A stretch of DNA of 64,000 nucleotides. Origin: Agarophyton chilense (lineage: Eukaryota; Rhodophyta; Florideophyceae; Gracilariales; Gracilariaceae). The stretch spans positions 62,001 to 126,000 of the forward strand of contig JARGXX010000013.1 of assembly GCA_030374765.1 (NCBI GenBank), read 5' to 3'. A model generated the notes under the pieces. The model was not told the origin of the DNA. It ran no database searches and saw only the letters and a program-made list of their open reading frames with translations. The translations under genes were made by a program, and so were the position numbers. Shown in pieces: positions 55,068-64,000 of this stretch (its first letter is position 1; every line of letters starts with the position of its first letter).

Positions 55068-55757
55068 ATGAAGCTCACTATCGCTCTGGCCGTGTGTCTT
55101 TCCATCGCAAATGCTGCCATTGTTCCGTCCGTTCGGCAGAGGGGAGGAAATGGAGGCCGAGGAGGCGATGGCCTCCTCATTGGGAACAATGGTCGAGGAG
55201 GGGTCGGTGGCGCTGGAGGAAGTGGTGGGAGCGGAGGTGGGAACGGGGGAGATGGTGGAAATGGTGTCCTTATTGGTGACTTTGGAGTTGGTGGGTTTGG
55301 CGGGGCAGGAGGCAGAGGAGGAGACGCCAATGGAATTGGAGACGGAGGCAAAGGGGGTAATGGAGGGGGGGGAGCACTTTATGGGGACTTCGGCTACGGT
55401 GGCTTTGGTGGCCCCGGTGGTGATGGTGGTAGCGGAGGTTTCATTGCGGGCAGCGGGGGACGTGGAGGAGATGGTGGACCTGGATTGCTTGTTGGAGACT
55501 TCGGGGTTGGAGGAATAGGTGGACCAGGCGGCAATGGTGGAAAGGCCTTCTTCGGAATCGGGGGGGACGGTGGAAATGGTGGGCCTGGAGCTCTATACGG
55601 TGACTTTGGATATGGAGGGATTGGGGGTGATGGTGGAATCGGAGGTGATGGATTTGTCGGTGGCAATGGTGGTAATGGTGGCCTCGGAAAGCTTGTTGGA
55701 GACTTCGGTACCGGTGGTGTCGGAGGTGCTGGTGGAGCCGGTGGTAACCAAAACTAA
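55068..55757 (+). CDS. secreted glycine-rich repeat protein 2
   Basis: The protein has 229 residues, with signal peptide MKLTIALAVCLSIANAA. The mature part begins IVPSVRQRGG, close to LIPLTRQGG in the other copy. The GGX repeat is broken at regular distance by [36 protein letters not shown] and LVGDFGTGGVGG, giving the same unit of about 36 residues. The two genes are tandem paralogues 3.6 kb apart. A structural wall or matrix role is inference. Confidence 0.8.
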   Translation: MKLTIALAVCLSIANAAIVPSVRQRGGNGGRGGDGLLIGNNGRGGVGGAGGSGGSGGGNGGDGGNGVLIGDFGVGGFGGAGGRGGDANGIGDGGKGGNGGGGALYGDFGYGGFGGPGGDGGSGGFIAGSGGRGGDGGPGLLVGDFGVGGIGGPGGNGGKAFFGIGGDGGNGGPGALYGDFGYGGIGGDGGIGGDGFVGGNGGNGGLGKLVGDFGTGGVGGAGGAGGNQN

Positions 55758-56036
55758 GATGTCTGACATGAAATTGAGACTGTCGGTTTGTTGTAAGGAT
55801 TGCAGCGCAACAATCTTACATTGCCGAAGAGCAAACTGGTAAATTACGTATATGACCTAGGGAACAGAAATGGTTTTATTCTGTTGTTACCCACGCATAG
55901 TCACCCTCTTGAACTTTTCCCTCTGCTACTTTGGTACATGTGCATTGCTTTGATAAAATTCCAATAATATGTGGACGTATTGGACAGTATATTTCATTTG
56001 TCGAGGTCGGGTCCAAAAAAGGATGATGACGACGTT

Positions 56037-57590
56037 CTAGTATTCTATTCTGTGAAAAAGGACATATTTGTCTGACTTGTGAGAAACGCGGAATCCGTAC
56101 CCAGACCAGTCGACTTGAATGTTTTCATACTGTGGACATGAGGAGCTCATCAACAGCACCATGCCTCCAGGCGCAAGCAACCGATGTAGTTCAAGAGATT
56201 TCAAAGCCAGAATCCATGAGGGGGGTCGCGCAGATTGTTCACAAAGCAAGTGAACAACATCAAATGACCGAGGATAGAATGGACCCGGCTTATTCCAATT
56301 GTGAATAAAGCCTACAGAACCAGAAGTCAGTGCTCTGGTGAGGGCACTCTCGAATTTTGATTGAAATGTATTCGTGACGCTGCGGGAGTTGAGAAGAGTT
56401 TCCATTTGCAAGCACTGATTTCCTGGCTGACAATTGATGTTGAGGATTCGCAGTGAATCGATTCCTGTGCCAGTGAGAGACGAAATCTTGTCAAATGAGC
56501 TGCGGACCGTTGTCGAAAACTCTTGGGCGAAATCGGGAGACCAATCAATATTTGTGACAGCAGGAATTTCATGCCGTGGATTGTCTTTTCTGCATACTCG
56601 CATGATTTTTGCATGAAGATCGCAATTCCAGGGTTGTTTTTTAAGCGCTTCCTTCCATTGTTCTGGGGGAAGCAATTTTTTGTCTCTCAATGGGGTAAAT
56701 GTAAATATAAAATATCCACCAGGAATAACAAGTCGATTGACTTCGTCTAACCATTTGTCATATCCTTGTAAATGGTGCCAACACCATCTACAATGAACAA
56801 TATGAAAAGAGTTTGCCGGAAATGGTAAAGGATTTCCCGAGAAAGATTGCAGCATCGAATTCAAGCGTCTATCTGCGATGATTGACCCCAAACGCAAGTA
56901 GTCATCCGGCAGCACATAGGAAAAAACCTTCAAGGTTGAAGTATGTTCACTTCTCTCATCCTCGAACGCCGCCGAAACAGAACCTATTCCTGCACCAGTA
57001 TCAAGCATGGCCTTGGACGAGTTTGGATTGCTTGATGCTATAGGTGACAAGTCAATCCATTTCAGAACCTCCCTGACGTAGTCAAAATTAGTTCCAAAGT
57101 TTCGAACGGAAGTTCCTCCATTGATTCGAATGATTACATCATCATCCTTGAAAAATGCCCAATTCTGATGATCCATATGTAACTCCACCAACTTGCTGTC
57201 ATTATTGTTGTTGCCGATATTAGCCCGTGGGGTTTTCCAAAAGCATTCTGGTTTTGAATACGGCTTTGTGTAACCCTTTGGAGGAGATACAAAGCAGGGA
57301 GATGCAAAGTTCAGGCTTTCTGGGAAATGAAAGGAATCCACACAAATACCAAAGACTGGATCATCTGATGGCTGTTTTGCAGAAATATTTCGATGCGGCG
57401 TATTTACTACGTCAGAATACTGCTGCTCATGAAATTTCAAGTGGCGAGGCGTAGAATGTGGCAAAAGAGCTCCCAGTTCATTGACAGATAGAAGATACAC
57501 GGATAGAATGAGCACCAAGACAACAATAGAAATTCGTAAAGAATTGGTGACCGTCATTTGAACAACTTCCGGAAGGGGTTGATGCGACAT
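56037..57590 (-). CDS. type II membrane DUF248-like (plant QUA2-type) methyltransferase
   Basis: The protein has 517 residues from ATG 57590. A short cytosolic N-terminus is followed by one membrane segment (SIVVLVLILSVYLL, residues about 25-40), giving a lumenal catalytic part as in Golgi enzymes. SAM-binding motif I reads LDTGAGIGS. Then come PLPFPANSFHIVHCRWCWHHL and LDEVNRLVIPGGYFIFT, the order of plant DUF248 methyltransferases. The second half has VGFIHNWNKPGPFYPRSFDVVH, RLLAPGG and a WSGYGF ending, matching the second half of that family. Plant members act on pectin; here a cell wall polysaccharide is a reasonable guess only. No intron is needed to keep the frame. Confidence 0.75.
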   Translation of the reverse strand: MSHQPLPEVVQMTVTNSLRISIVVLVLILSVYLLSVNELGALLPHSTPRHLKFHEQQYSDVVNTPHRNISAKQPSDDPVFGICVDSFHFPESLNFASPCFVSPPKGYTKPYSKPECFWKTPRANIGNNNNDSKLVELHMDHQNWAFFKDDDVIIRINGGTSVRNFGTNFDYVREVLKWIDLSPIASSNPNSSKAMLDTGAGIGSVSAAFEDERSEHTSTLKVFSYVLPDDYLRLGSIIADRRLNSMLQSFSGNPLPFPANSFHIVHCRWCWHHLQGYDKWLDEVNRLVIPGGYFIFTFTPLRDKKLLPPEQWKEALKKQPWNCDLHAKIMRVCRKDNPRHEIPAVTNIDWSPDFAQEFSTTVRSSFDKISSLTGTGIDSLRILNINCQPGNQCLQMETLLNSRSVTNTFQSKFESALTRALTSGSVGFIHNWNKPGPFYPRSFDVVHLLCEQSARPPSWILALKSLELHRLLAPGGMVLLMSSSCPQYENIQVDWSGYGFRVSHKSDKYVLFHRIEY

Positions 57591-59179
57591 TGGTAGACGC
57601 AATAAGGTACTTTAGAATAGATGAGACGATCGATCGGAAAGAGCGTCAGACACGGCACTGGGTACAAAAAGCAACTCCATACACTGCGACGGCTCACCAG
57701 AAGGGCGGTGAGAACGACCTTGGTCGGAGCAAGGTCAAAGTGTAAGAGAGAGAACGGTTTGGGAATGTGATAACCATTCGTGGGTAGTTAGCTGCATGTC
57801 ATGCGCTTGCACATTGCATCATGTAAGTACTACAGAGATTGGTCCGCTGTACTTGGACCACTCGGTGAATTCCATTCGCCAGAGGCGAAAGATTTTTCAA
57901 TGGATTCTCCGAGAGGATGACGAATGCTTTTGTCAGCATTGGTCAGATGTCCTTCGCAGTGTGGTCGTTGTGATTGTCCCATGCCCTTCGCTTCGATGGT
58001 GAACAGGGGCCTTTGGCTGCTCCTTTGGCCTTTATTGCAAATGATGGGCCTTTAAGACAGCTGAAAAGAATGGGAATAACACAGAACTTCTTTGGCTGCT
58101 TTGCAGATTCGCAGGACTGTTGGTGTTTCACTTGCAGAATTATATAGTTTCGCTACGTGACATACATTCGTAAATCAACCAAAAAACTGACGCTGAACGT
58201 TGAAGTAGGGGCAGACCCAGAGAGTTATTTGGCTTAAACGAGCGAATCGAATGACAGCAGAACACATGAACACGGATCACACTTGGCGCCAAAATATGAA
58301 AAAAATTTGCCATGTGGATGGATACAAAAGTTGAAATTGTGCTCGATAGGTATGAAAAGTCTGTTTCAAAAACATATCCCTTGCCCAGAAATATCAGTAC
58401 ACCCAATAAAAACAACACATAAAAATATCAAGTCAAAATACTGTTTCAAAAACATAACCTTTAACCCTTTTGACACGGAAAGATTTTATGTCTAGTGAGA
58501 TAGACATAAGACAGGCCATTAAAGTTGCGAGCAGGAGTGCCAAGTGACCGGCTGAAGATGAGTTTTCATTCGATTTCTTTGCACACTTTTGCGTCCGCAG
58601 TGGACGGGATGCAACGTCGGCGGGGAGAGAGAGTGGAGGAACAAGCCAAAGAAGGTACTGTTGTCGTCAACTCGCAAGCATCGCATTCAGCAATCACCAT
58701 CTTACCGCAAAACTTGAAAGCCGTGTCTGACTCTCCTTAAAACCCTGGTTCTTTCCTTCTTATCGTAAAACTTTTGAATCATGACTGCGATTCGTGCTAA
58801 CCAGGCTTCGACGTTTTCTAAGCCGTAAAGGGTCTAGCGTCTCTTTTCAGCCAGGGTTGCTTCTCGCCTATTCCGTCTCGTTCTCTTGTCAGTAATCGCC
58901 GAGAGCCACCTTTTTGGTGCACAAAATACCGTAGTGAAGACATCGGTCTGGAAGACAAGGCAAACACCATCAAAGCACCCGCACAACCAATTTTTCATGC
59001 TTATGAGCAAATTATAGTAACCAAAACGGATGATGGAGACGTCGTACGTATGAAATGTAGAGAAACGCTTTTTTGGATGCAATTCGGTCCGATGGTAATG
59101 GTCATAGTGGCAATGGAATACCCTTCTCTTGGTTTATGTGCGGCGAGCAACAAAACGCTCGCAAAAAGGCATACAAAAG
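57591..59179. other. intergenic region, no supported gene
   Basis: This is the upstream side of the methyltransferase gene. A minus frame ending at 58834 and another starting at 59198 (hydrophobic N-terminus) are short and in different frames. I cannot support either as a gene. Confidence 0.35.
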
Positions 59180-59419
59180 CTATAAATTCGAACGCCATGG
59201 AGTTTTAGGGGATGGTCGTTGCATTTGAATTCCGCAGTGTGTGCTAGAAGGCATAAGAAGAATTTGGCCAGACACAACAGGTACGTACATGGAATTCAAA
59301 CAAGAACGAATTTTTTTCTTGAACAATGCATAGGCTGTAGATAGTGTTGATGTAACTTTGTTCCTTCTCTTGCGCCATTTCTTGGATTGAAAGGGTTTTT
59401 GGGCACCGACAAAGGAATA

Positions 59420-61310
59420 ATAAATATAGGAACGAGAACTGCGAAACATTTCTTTGTTATGGTAAAACGCAAAGCAGTTCACATTGAACCCCATTTGGCA
59501 TTCAATATATGAATACATTGTATATCCTCCGCGATCTGGCGATGAGTGCATGTTGCACAGAAAACATTGAATGCTCTTACGGTTCTGCGTTTCTAGCAGT
59601 AAATGCATGGGTCTGTTTGACGCAGTGGTACCGCGGAAAGCGACACCCTTTTCTGTTTATATTCAATATGATATTTGAAAAGCTGTAAAATGATTTGATT
59701 CATCAAAAGACCAACATCAATTATCGAAGTTCTAGCACTTGCAATGGATTTTAGTAAAGCATGTGCATTTATATTGCAGGCATCCAAAATAAAAGTTAAA
59801 ATTCTCGTAGTAACCCGCCGTTCTTTTCGCAATGTAGCTGTTGTTAACCAAAACTGGTCAAATTTATCCGCATCATTCGTAAAGAGGTTGTAAGCGACTA
59901 CAATCGCATGGACGTGTAGTGTAGTTGGTGTCAGAGATTCGTTACCAATCCACCTCATCAATGGTGCTAAAACATTCACACAAGCCACAGCGTGTTCTTC
60001 TGCAGTATTGATTCGATATGTAGGCGTATCGGCTAAGTCATTCGTGTTAAAATTAACCACTGAGCGATCTTTGAACACTATGAATCCTGCGTTTTGGGAT
60101 AACTGTATCGGAGAGTTCGCTGTCTTTGACTTTGAAATACTTGTACCAAACGCCATTCTCCACGTGTTGTATGCCGTAAACTTTCGATTGCTTCCTTCGA
60201 AGCAGGTCTGTATATGCCCTCTACATTGTTGAAACGCACAGTTCCAAGATTTATACACTCTCCGTCACTTAGTATTTGCAGTTGCCGAGCCAACACATGC
60301 CTTGTGTAGAAATTGTCCATCACCATCAAACGTCCATGATCAGGGGTGGGAAAGAGCTGTGTCTGATGCGCAGTTTGTGCGCACCATTATGCAGATGGCG
60401 TTGACTTTCGCGCCAAACTACTGTCCATTTTCCGCTCAACAGCTCCACGGAGATTTCGAAGTAAGTTTGTGTATCGCTGCACTGGCGTTCCTCCAGACTT
60501 ATTTCCTGAATCGTTGTCTTGAAAGCTTTCAAAATACGCATGCGACCCAACCACATCATAAAGGCGAATACCGAACTTTACAGGCTTCGATTTTATATAT
60601 GAACGTGCTGCCGTACGACCTTTTCACCTGATTTTGTTTTCATCAGGAGAGCTTACACCAACGGGAACAGCAAGAGTTGCTGTATTTCTGGCGAAGTGCT
60701 CTATAATCTGCCTACTGTGCCACAATGGGTCAACGACAGCGACATCGGAATCATACGAAGCGTACATTTGTAGCGATGCTCTTATAATCATAAATGTGTC
60801 CATACTCATTGTCTTCCTTAAGAATGGATTACCAAATAAATCAGATGTACCCCATTAATCTTTAAGAAATTTCAATCTTTGCACCGATGTCGCTAGATTG
60901 AGCCCAAAATATGCCAAAAATACAGCCATCCGTAGCGGCCTGATCCGTTTTCCATGCTTCATAAGCTCTTTACTAGTCCATGCTCTGATACAGTTTAGAT
61001 ATGATGGGCTCAAGAGCAGGCTAAACAAACCTAACTCGTTATTGTGGGCGTATGCGCGTCGTATCAGATCTTCCTTGATAGGGTACAGCCCGCTTAGGTT
61101 TCGCTATTCCGTGCAATATGGACATGTCTCATACAAGGTCCTTTTATTGGACGCGCCCAGTGCCGATACAACGAACTCTTCCTTGTCGTCTGCTTCCCAG
61201 TAACAGTCTGCAGCGTTTTCAACGTTGGATTCTGCCGCGTTTCGAGAGACGCCACAGACTTCATCTTCGTGCAAGATTGTGGTTTGAGTTGTGAGTGTAG
61301 TCATAACCTT
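59420..61310 (-). pseudogene. piggyBac transposase remnant without nuclease insert
   Basis: The minus strand carries the full length of a piggyBac transposase in pieces. N-terminal: MAVFLAYFGLNLATS and MSMDTFMIIRASLQMY (60790-60930). First catalytic region: SSPDENK (about 60640). Then FGIRLYDVVGSHAYF (about 60550). Second: VMDNFYTRHVLA followed by GTVRFNN (60260-60325). Third: YNLFTNDADKFDQFW (about 59850-59890). Last: the Cys-rich finger CFLCNMH, then C-x2-C and FYHNKE (59440-59560). Frameshifts and stops separate the pieces. From the second to the third Asp is about 150 residues, against about 535 in the copy at 36 kb, so this one lacks the nuclease insert. Confidence 0.8.
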
Positions 61311-61465
61311 TTAGTTCGCTCCCAATGGTTGAAGCCAAGAAAATATGTCTGCTGATTGTCATGGCACTTGTGAAGGAGCAACGATAACGTTTGAGCCCTG
61401 TAAGCCGCCGGGCCCTGAGAGAACTGACAGATGCCACGTGTACGGGTCGACCTCCGGTGGACTCA

Positions 61466-61814
61466 TGTAGACTATTAATATATTTTAATTAGTGTAATAG
61501 ATTAGCATCACAGTGCCAGGGAGATCTCAGCGCCTCGCCAGTAATATTTACTTGGCTCGAGTGACGCTTCTCTCTTAGAGTACGATAGGCCCTGTTAGGA
61601 TACTAAATAACCCCCTTTGGTATAGTAGTTCCACCAATTGGTCTTCAAGCCATCGTTTCCGTAGCTCCAACCTGTAGGAATACGCAGTAAACTCCAGCCC
61701 ATTGCACCAAGTACTCTGGGAGTGCCGCCGTTAAGGATTCGAACCATAGAACCCGCTCTACCACGATACCATCGGTCGAGACCCATACGCTGACCCAACA
61801 GTCATTGCGTTAAA
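61466..61814 (+). repeat. 5' LTR of D2
   Basis: This LTR of 349 bases aligns with the D1 LTR (22059-22416) over its whole length with many substitutions. It starts TGTAGACT; the right end is mutated (AA in place of CA). Confidence 0.7.
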
Positions 61815-61817
61815 TTT

Positions 61818-61835
61818 TGGTCTCCCGACTTAGAA
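61818..61835 (+). promoter_or_regulatory. primer binding site of D2
   Basis: TGGTCTCCCGACTTAGAA, identical to that of D1. Confidence 0.7.
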
Positions 61836-61938
61836 ACCTTTGGAAAAAATAACCAGGCCACTGGAACGAATAAATATCCGGATTCTAACCTTCGGTTTAA
61901 TTCCCCAACGGACCAGAAGTACAGAAGCTACCGCCATT

Positions 61939-64000
61939 ATGGTTGCAGGAAACACACCCAGCCGACCCGACCACAGGACTCCCACGGCAGAAACAGCTGC
62001 CACTGCAGCGCCGACGATGTCTCCTGAACCTCAGGTTGATAATGTTAGCGACCGCAGGAGCACGAGAAGTCAGTTGCAAGGAGTACTGACTCCCATGGAG
62101 GATCCTGAAAGAATTCGCCGAGAATCCAAGGCCAGGAACACCACAAGGAGAACCCCGTAAGACCGAAGGAATTAGAGAGAATACTACCGCCGGACTTTCC
62201 GACCTTTTCTGGCCCCGTCTCCGTGAGCTCTGCCCAGCCCATGTAGATTACATTGTGGACATGCGACTCGCCACGGCGATCGCTGACCATACGGATTACC
62301 TCGTTACGCGAATCGTCCCCAAGCTCATGGATTCTGAGCTATTCTTAGACTCCCTCATTCAGGTCGTTCAAGGAGCATTCACCAGCCAGTCGTGTAACAC
62401 AGTCCTTAGGACCACTCCACAAGTCAACCATCTGGCTTCCAAATGGCAACCCCCTACCGAACCCCCAGGCGTGGCGGAATTATCCACCCCTCGCCGGGAT
62501 TACCATCAGGAAAACCCCATTGTGGGCCAATCTAGAAGCAGAAGAGAAGCTCCGCGTCTAGATGAGAGACAGGTTGCCCATCAGGAGAATCCAAGGGAAG
62601 GAAAAGCGAGGAGCAGAAGAGAAGCTCCGCGTCTCGAAGAGAGACCGCTCGCCCCACCCGACGGATTATATGAGGTACAGCGACCTCAGGGCTCCATCGG
62701 ATCTGATAGAGAGATCGCTCATTTAGGTCCCTACTCCGCTGGAAAGAAAAGAAGAAACCGTAGGAGAAAGAAGAAAAGAAATAGCAGAAGAAGAGACTAT
62801 TCGGACAAGAGTGATTCCGAATCGGCCTCGACCGAAACGACCGACTCGAAAGTCGATGAGGCATCCGTTTGAGGCCTCAGACCACTGACAACAACCAACG
62901 AACTTTTCTTCAAGGTTCTAGACTACCAGAATTACCGACTGACCGACAGGTCCGCGAAATATTCTGGTTTGCTGGCTCGTAGAGTCGCCAAATGGTCCAA
63001 ACGGATGCAACTAACCATTACGGACAAGTTCTCGGGTTCCGATCCCATTGCTGTTTTTTGGTTTCTCAGTTTGTTCCGTACGGCCTGAGAACCAGGACGG
63101 TGTCCACGAGGACACCGCTCTTTACCATTTCCAATTCTTCCTTACAGGATAGGCGCGTGACCGAGTGGTTTCAAAGATATCTGGCACAATTGGTCTCTTG
63201 GATGCTCAAGACCGTGAGCTCCTCAGGTCATACCCTCAGGTTGTTCATAACCTCTTGGAAACTTACGCCACGGATGACATTATAATGGATGCCCACCAGG
63301 AAGTAATATCCTTCAGGCAGAGCTCCAACCTGACCGAATCGGCTTTCGCAGACGACCTATTGAAGAAGGCTTACCGATGTGGAGACGTGTTCTGCGAGAG
63401 ACGGCTTAAACGTCACTTCATCACGGGATTTCTCCCTGCCATTCGGACATAGGTGCGCAATTACCGCACGGAAAACCCGCAATACTCCTTCCAAAGGCTC
63501 GTTACCTACGCCGAGGGTTATGGCAAAACCTACAAGACCTCCAGGCGTATCGCTGATATAACCAGAAGACACGCAAATCCATTGCGTAAACCCAACCAAC
63601 CCCATTTGGTTAGCTCCACGGAGTCGGGCATGGATGCTTCACTCCATTACGCCGATTCGGGAGATGTCCTCGCGGTCAATTTCAGTGCTCCTCCGTCCAG
63701 GCCCCCGTCATATACCTCCCAGAGAACTACAGCGCCCACTGGACCACCTACACCCAAGTATTCTCCCTTTTCGCCCCGCAAGGACGTTTTTGTTCGCTCC
63801 CCAAGGGCTTGCTTCCTCTGCCTTTCCGTGACCCAACCTTGTGACTGTACGAGGTATCTGCTTGAGGACGCACGTAAAACCCTCCTAGCTCTAAGGGAAG
63901 AGAATTACCGGGTGCGGAGGTCCGAAGGAATGTATAACAGGGCACAGCAACGAACCACAGGGACCCCCGGAAGCTCACGCTATGCCACACCGCCGGATAC
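61939..64000 (+). pseudogene. element D2 gag
   Basis: It starts at ATG 61939 with the Pro/Thr-rich opening shared with D1 (RPDHRTPTAE, SPEPQVD). A shift near 62100 moves the frame to FAENPRPG, EGIREN and an N-terminal helical region up to 62450. A basic region with two copies of a unit of about 27 residues (RSRREAPRLDER, RSRREAPRLEER) follows at 62505-62650. An Arg/Ser tract then leads to the capsid-like part: YQNYRLTDRS, MQLTITDKFSGSDPIAVF (to 63086), LLETYATDDIIMDA and YRCGDVFCERRLKRHF (63250-63420). Stops at 62870 and 63087 and further shifts break it. Near 63810 there is a degenerate knuckle, CFLCLSVTQPCDC. Confidence 0.75.

Larger units (their letters stand above)
61466..64000 (+). mobile_element. 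LTR retrotransposon D2, 5' part, runs off the window
   Basis: The 5' LTR, primer site and gag of an element related to D1. Its gag capsid region resembles that of A, B and C more distantly, so it is a second Ty3/gypsy lineage using the same primer site. Confidence 0.8.

Noticed and set aside
61730-61775. tRNA-like stretch in the D2 LTR (GGTAGAGCGG and GGTTCGAATCC on the minus strand)
   Set aside because: The A- and B-box-like pieces are only about 20 bases apart, there is no cloverleaf, and the D1 LTR at the same place lacks them.

Overview
The window is nuclear DNA of a eukaryote with gene-poor, transposon-rich chromosomes and apparently intronless genes. No bacterial operon structure is seen, TATA boxes lie about 100-220 bases upstream of several start codons, and the long genes are uninterrupted. 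The set of a urea carboxylase-type giant enzyme, a plant DUF248-like membrane methyltransferase, secreted glycine-rich proteins and abundant chromodomain Ty3/gypsy elements would fit a red alga such as a Chondrus-like florideophyte. That assignment is inference, not proof.

The left part (1-22416) is a nest of LTR retrotransposons, all reading leftwards. Element D1 (LTR 22059-22416, start of gag) was hit by element A, whose gag-pol and 5' LTR fill 1-9531 and resume at 20462-20468. Element B (9532-20456, perfect 5-bp target duplication CGTTG) then inserted into the 5' LTR of A, 12 bases from its end. A 1.2-kb insert of unknown type also splits the D1 gag. Element C (23607-35384) reads rightwards and is almost complete, with near-identical LTRs. 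D2, a relative of D1, begins at 61466 and runs off the right end. A, B and C are one family: gag with a CCHC knuckle, pol in the -1 frame, integrase with a GPY/F-like module, a long Ser/Pro-rich spacer and a C-terminal chromodomain. All three also carry a conserved gene of unknown function on the opposite strand between the chromodomain and the 3' LTR, and repeated polypurine tracts inside pol.

The middle (35658-39632) is a piggyBac-type DNA transposon with short inverted ends and TTA/TTAA flanks. Its transposase frame carries a whole YqaJ/lambda-exonuclease-like nuclease domain between the second and third catalytic aspartates. The frame is broken by five stops and a frameshift. A second decayed piggyBac copy without the nuclease insert lies at 59420-61310 on the minus strand.

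The right part (about 41000-58000) holds the likely host genes. These are a 1718-residue urea carboxylase fused to an allophanate-hydrolase-like domain that has lost its catalytic residues, a secreted von Willebrand A protein, two related secreted glycine-rich proteins, and a type II membrane DUF248-like methyltransferase. The long intervals between them hold no gene I can support.
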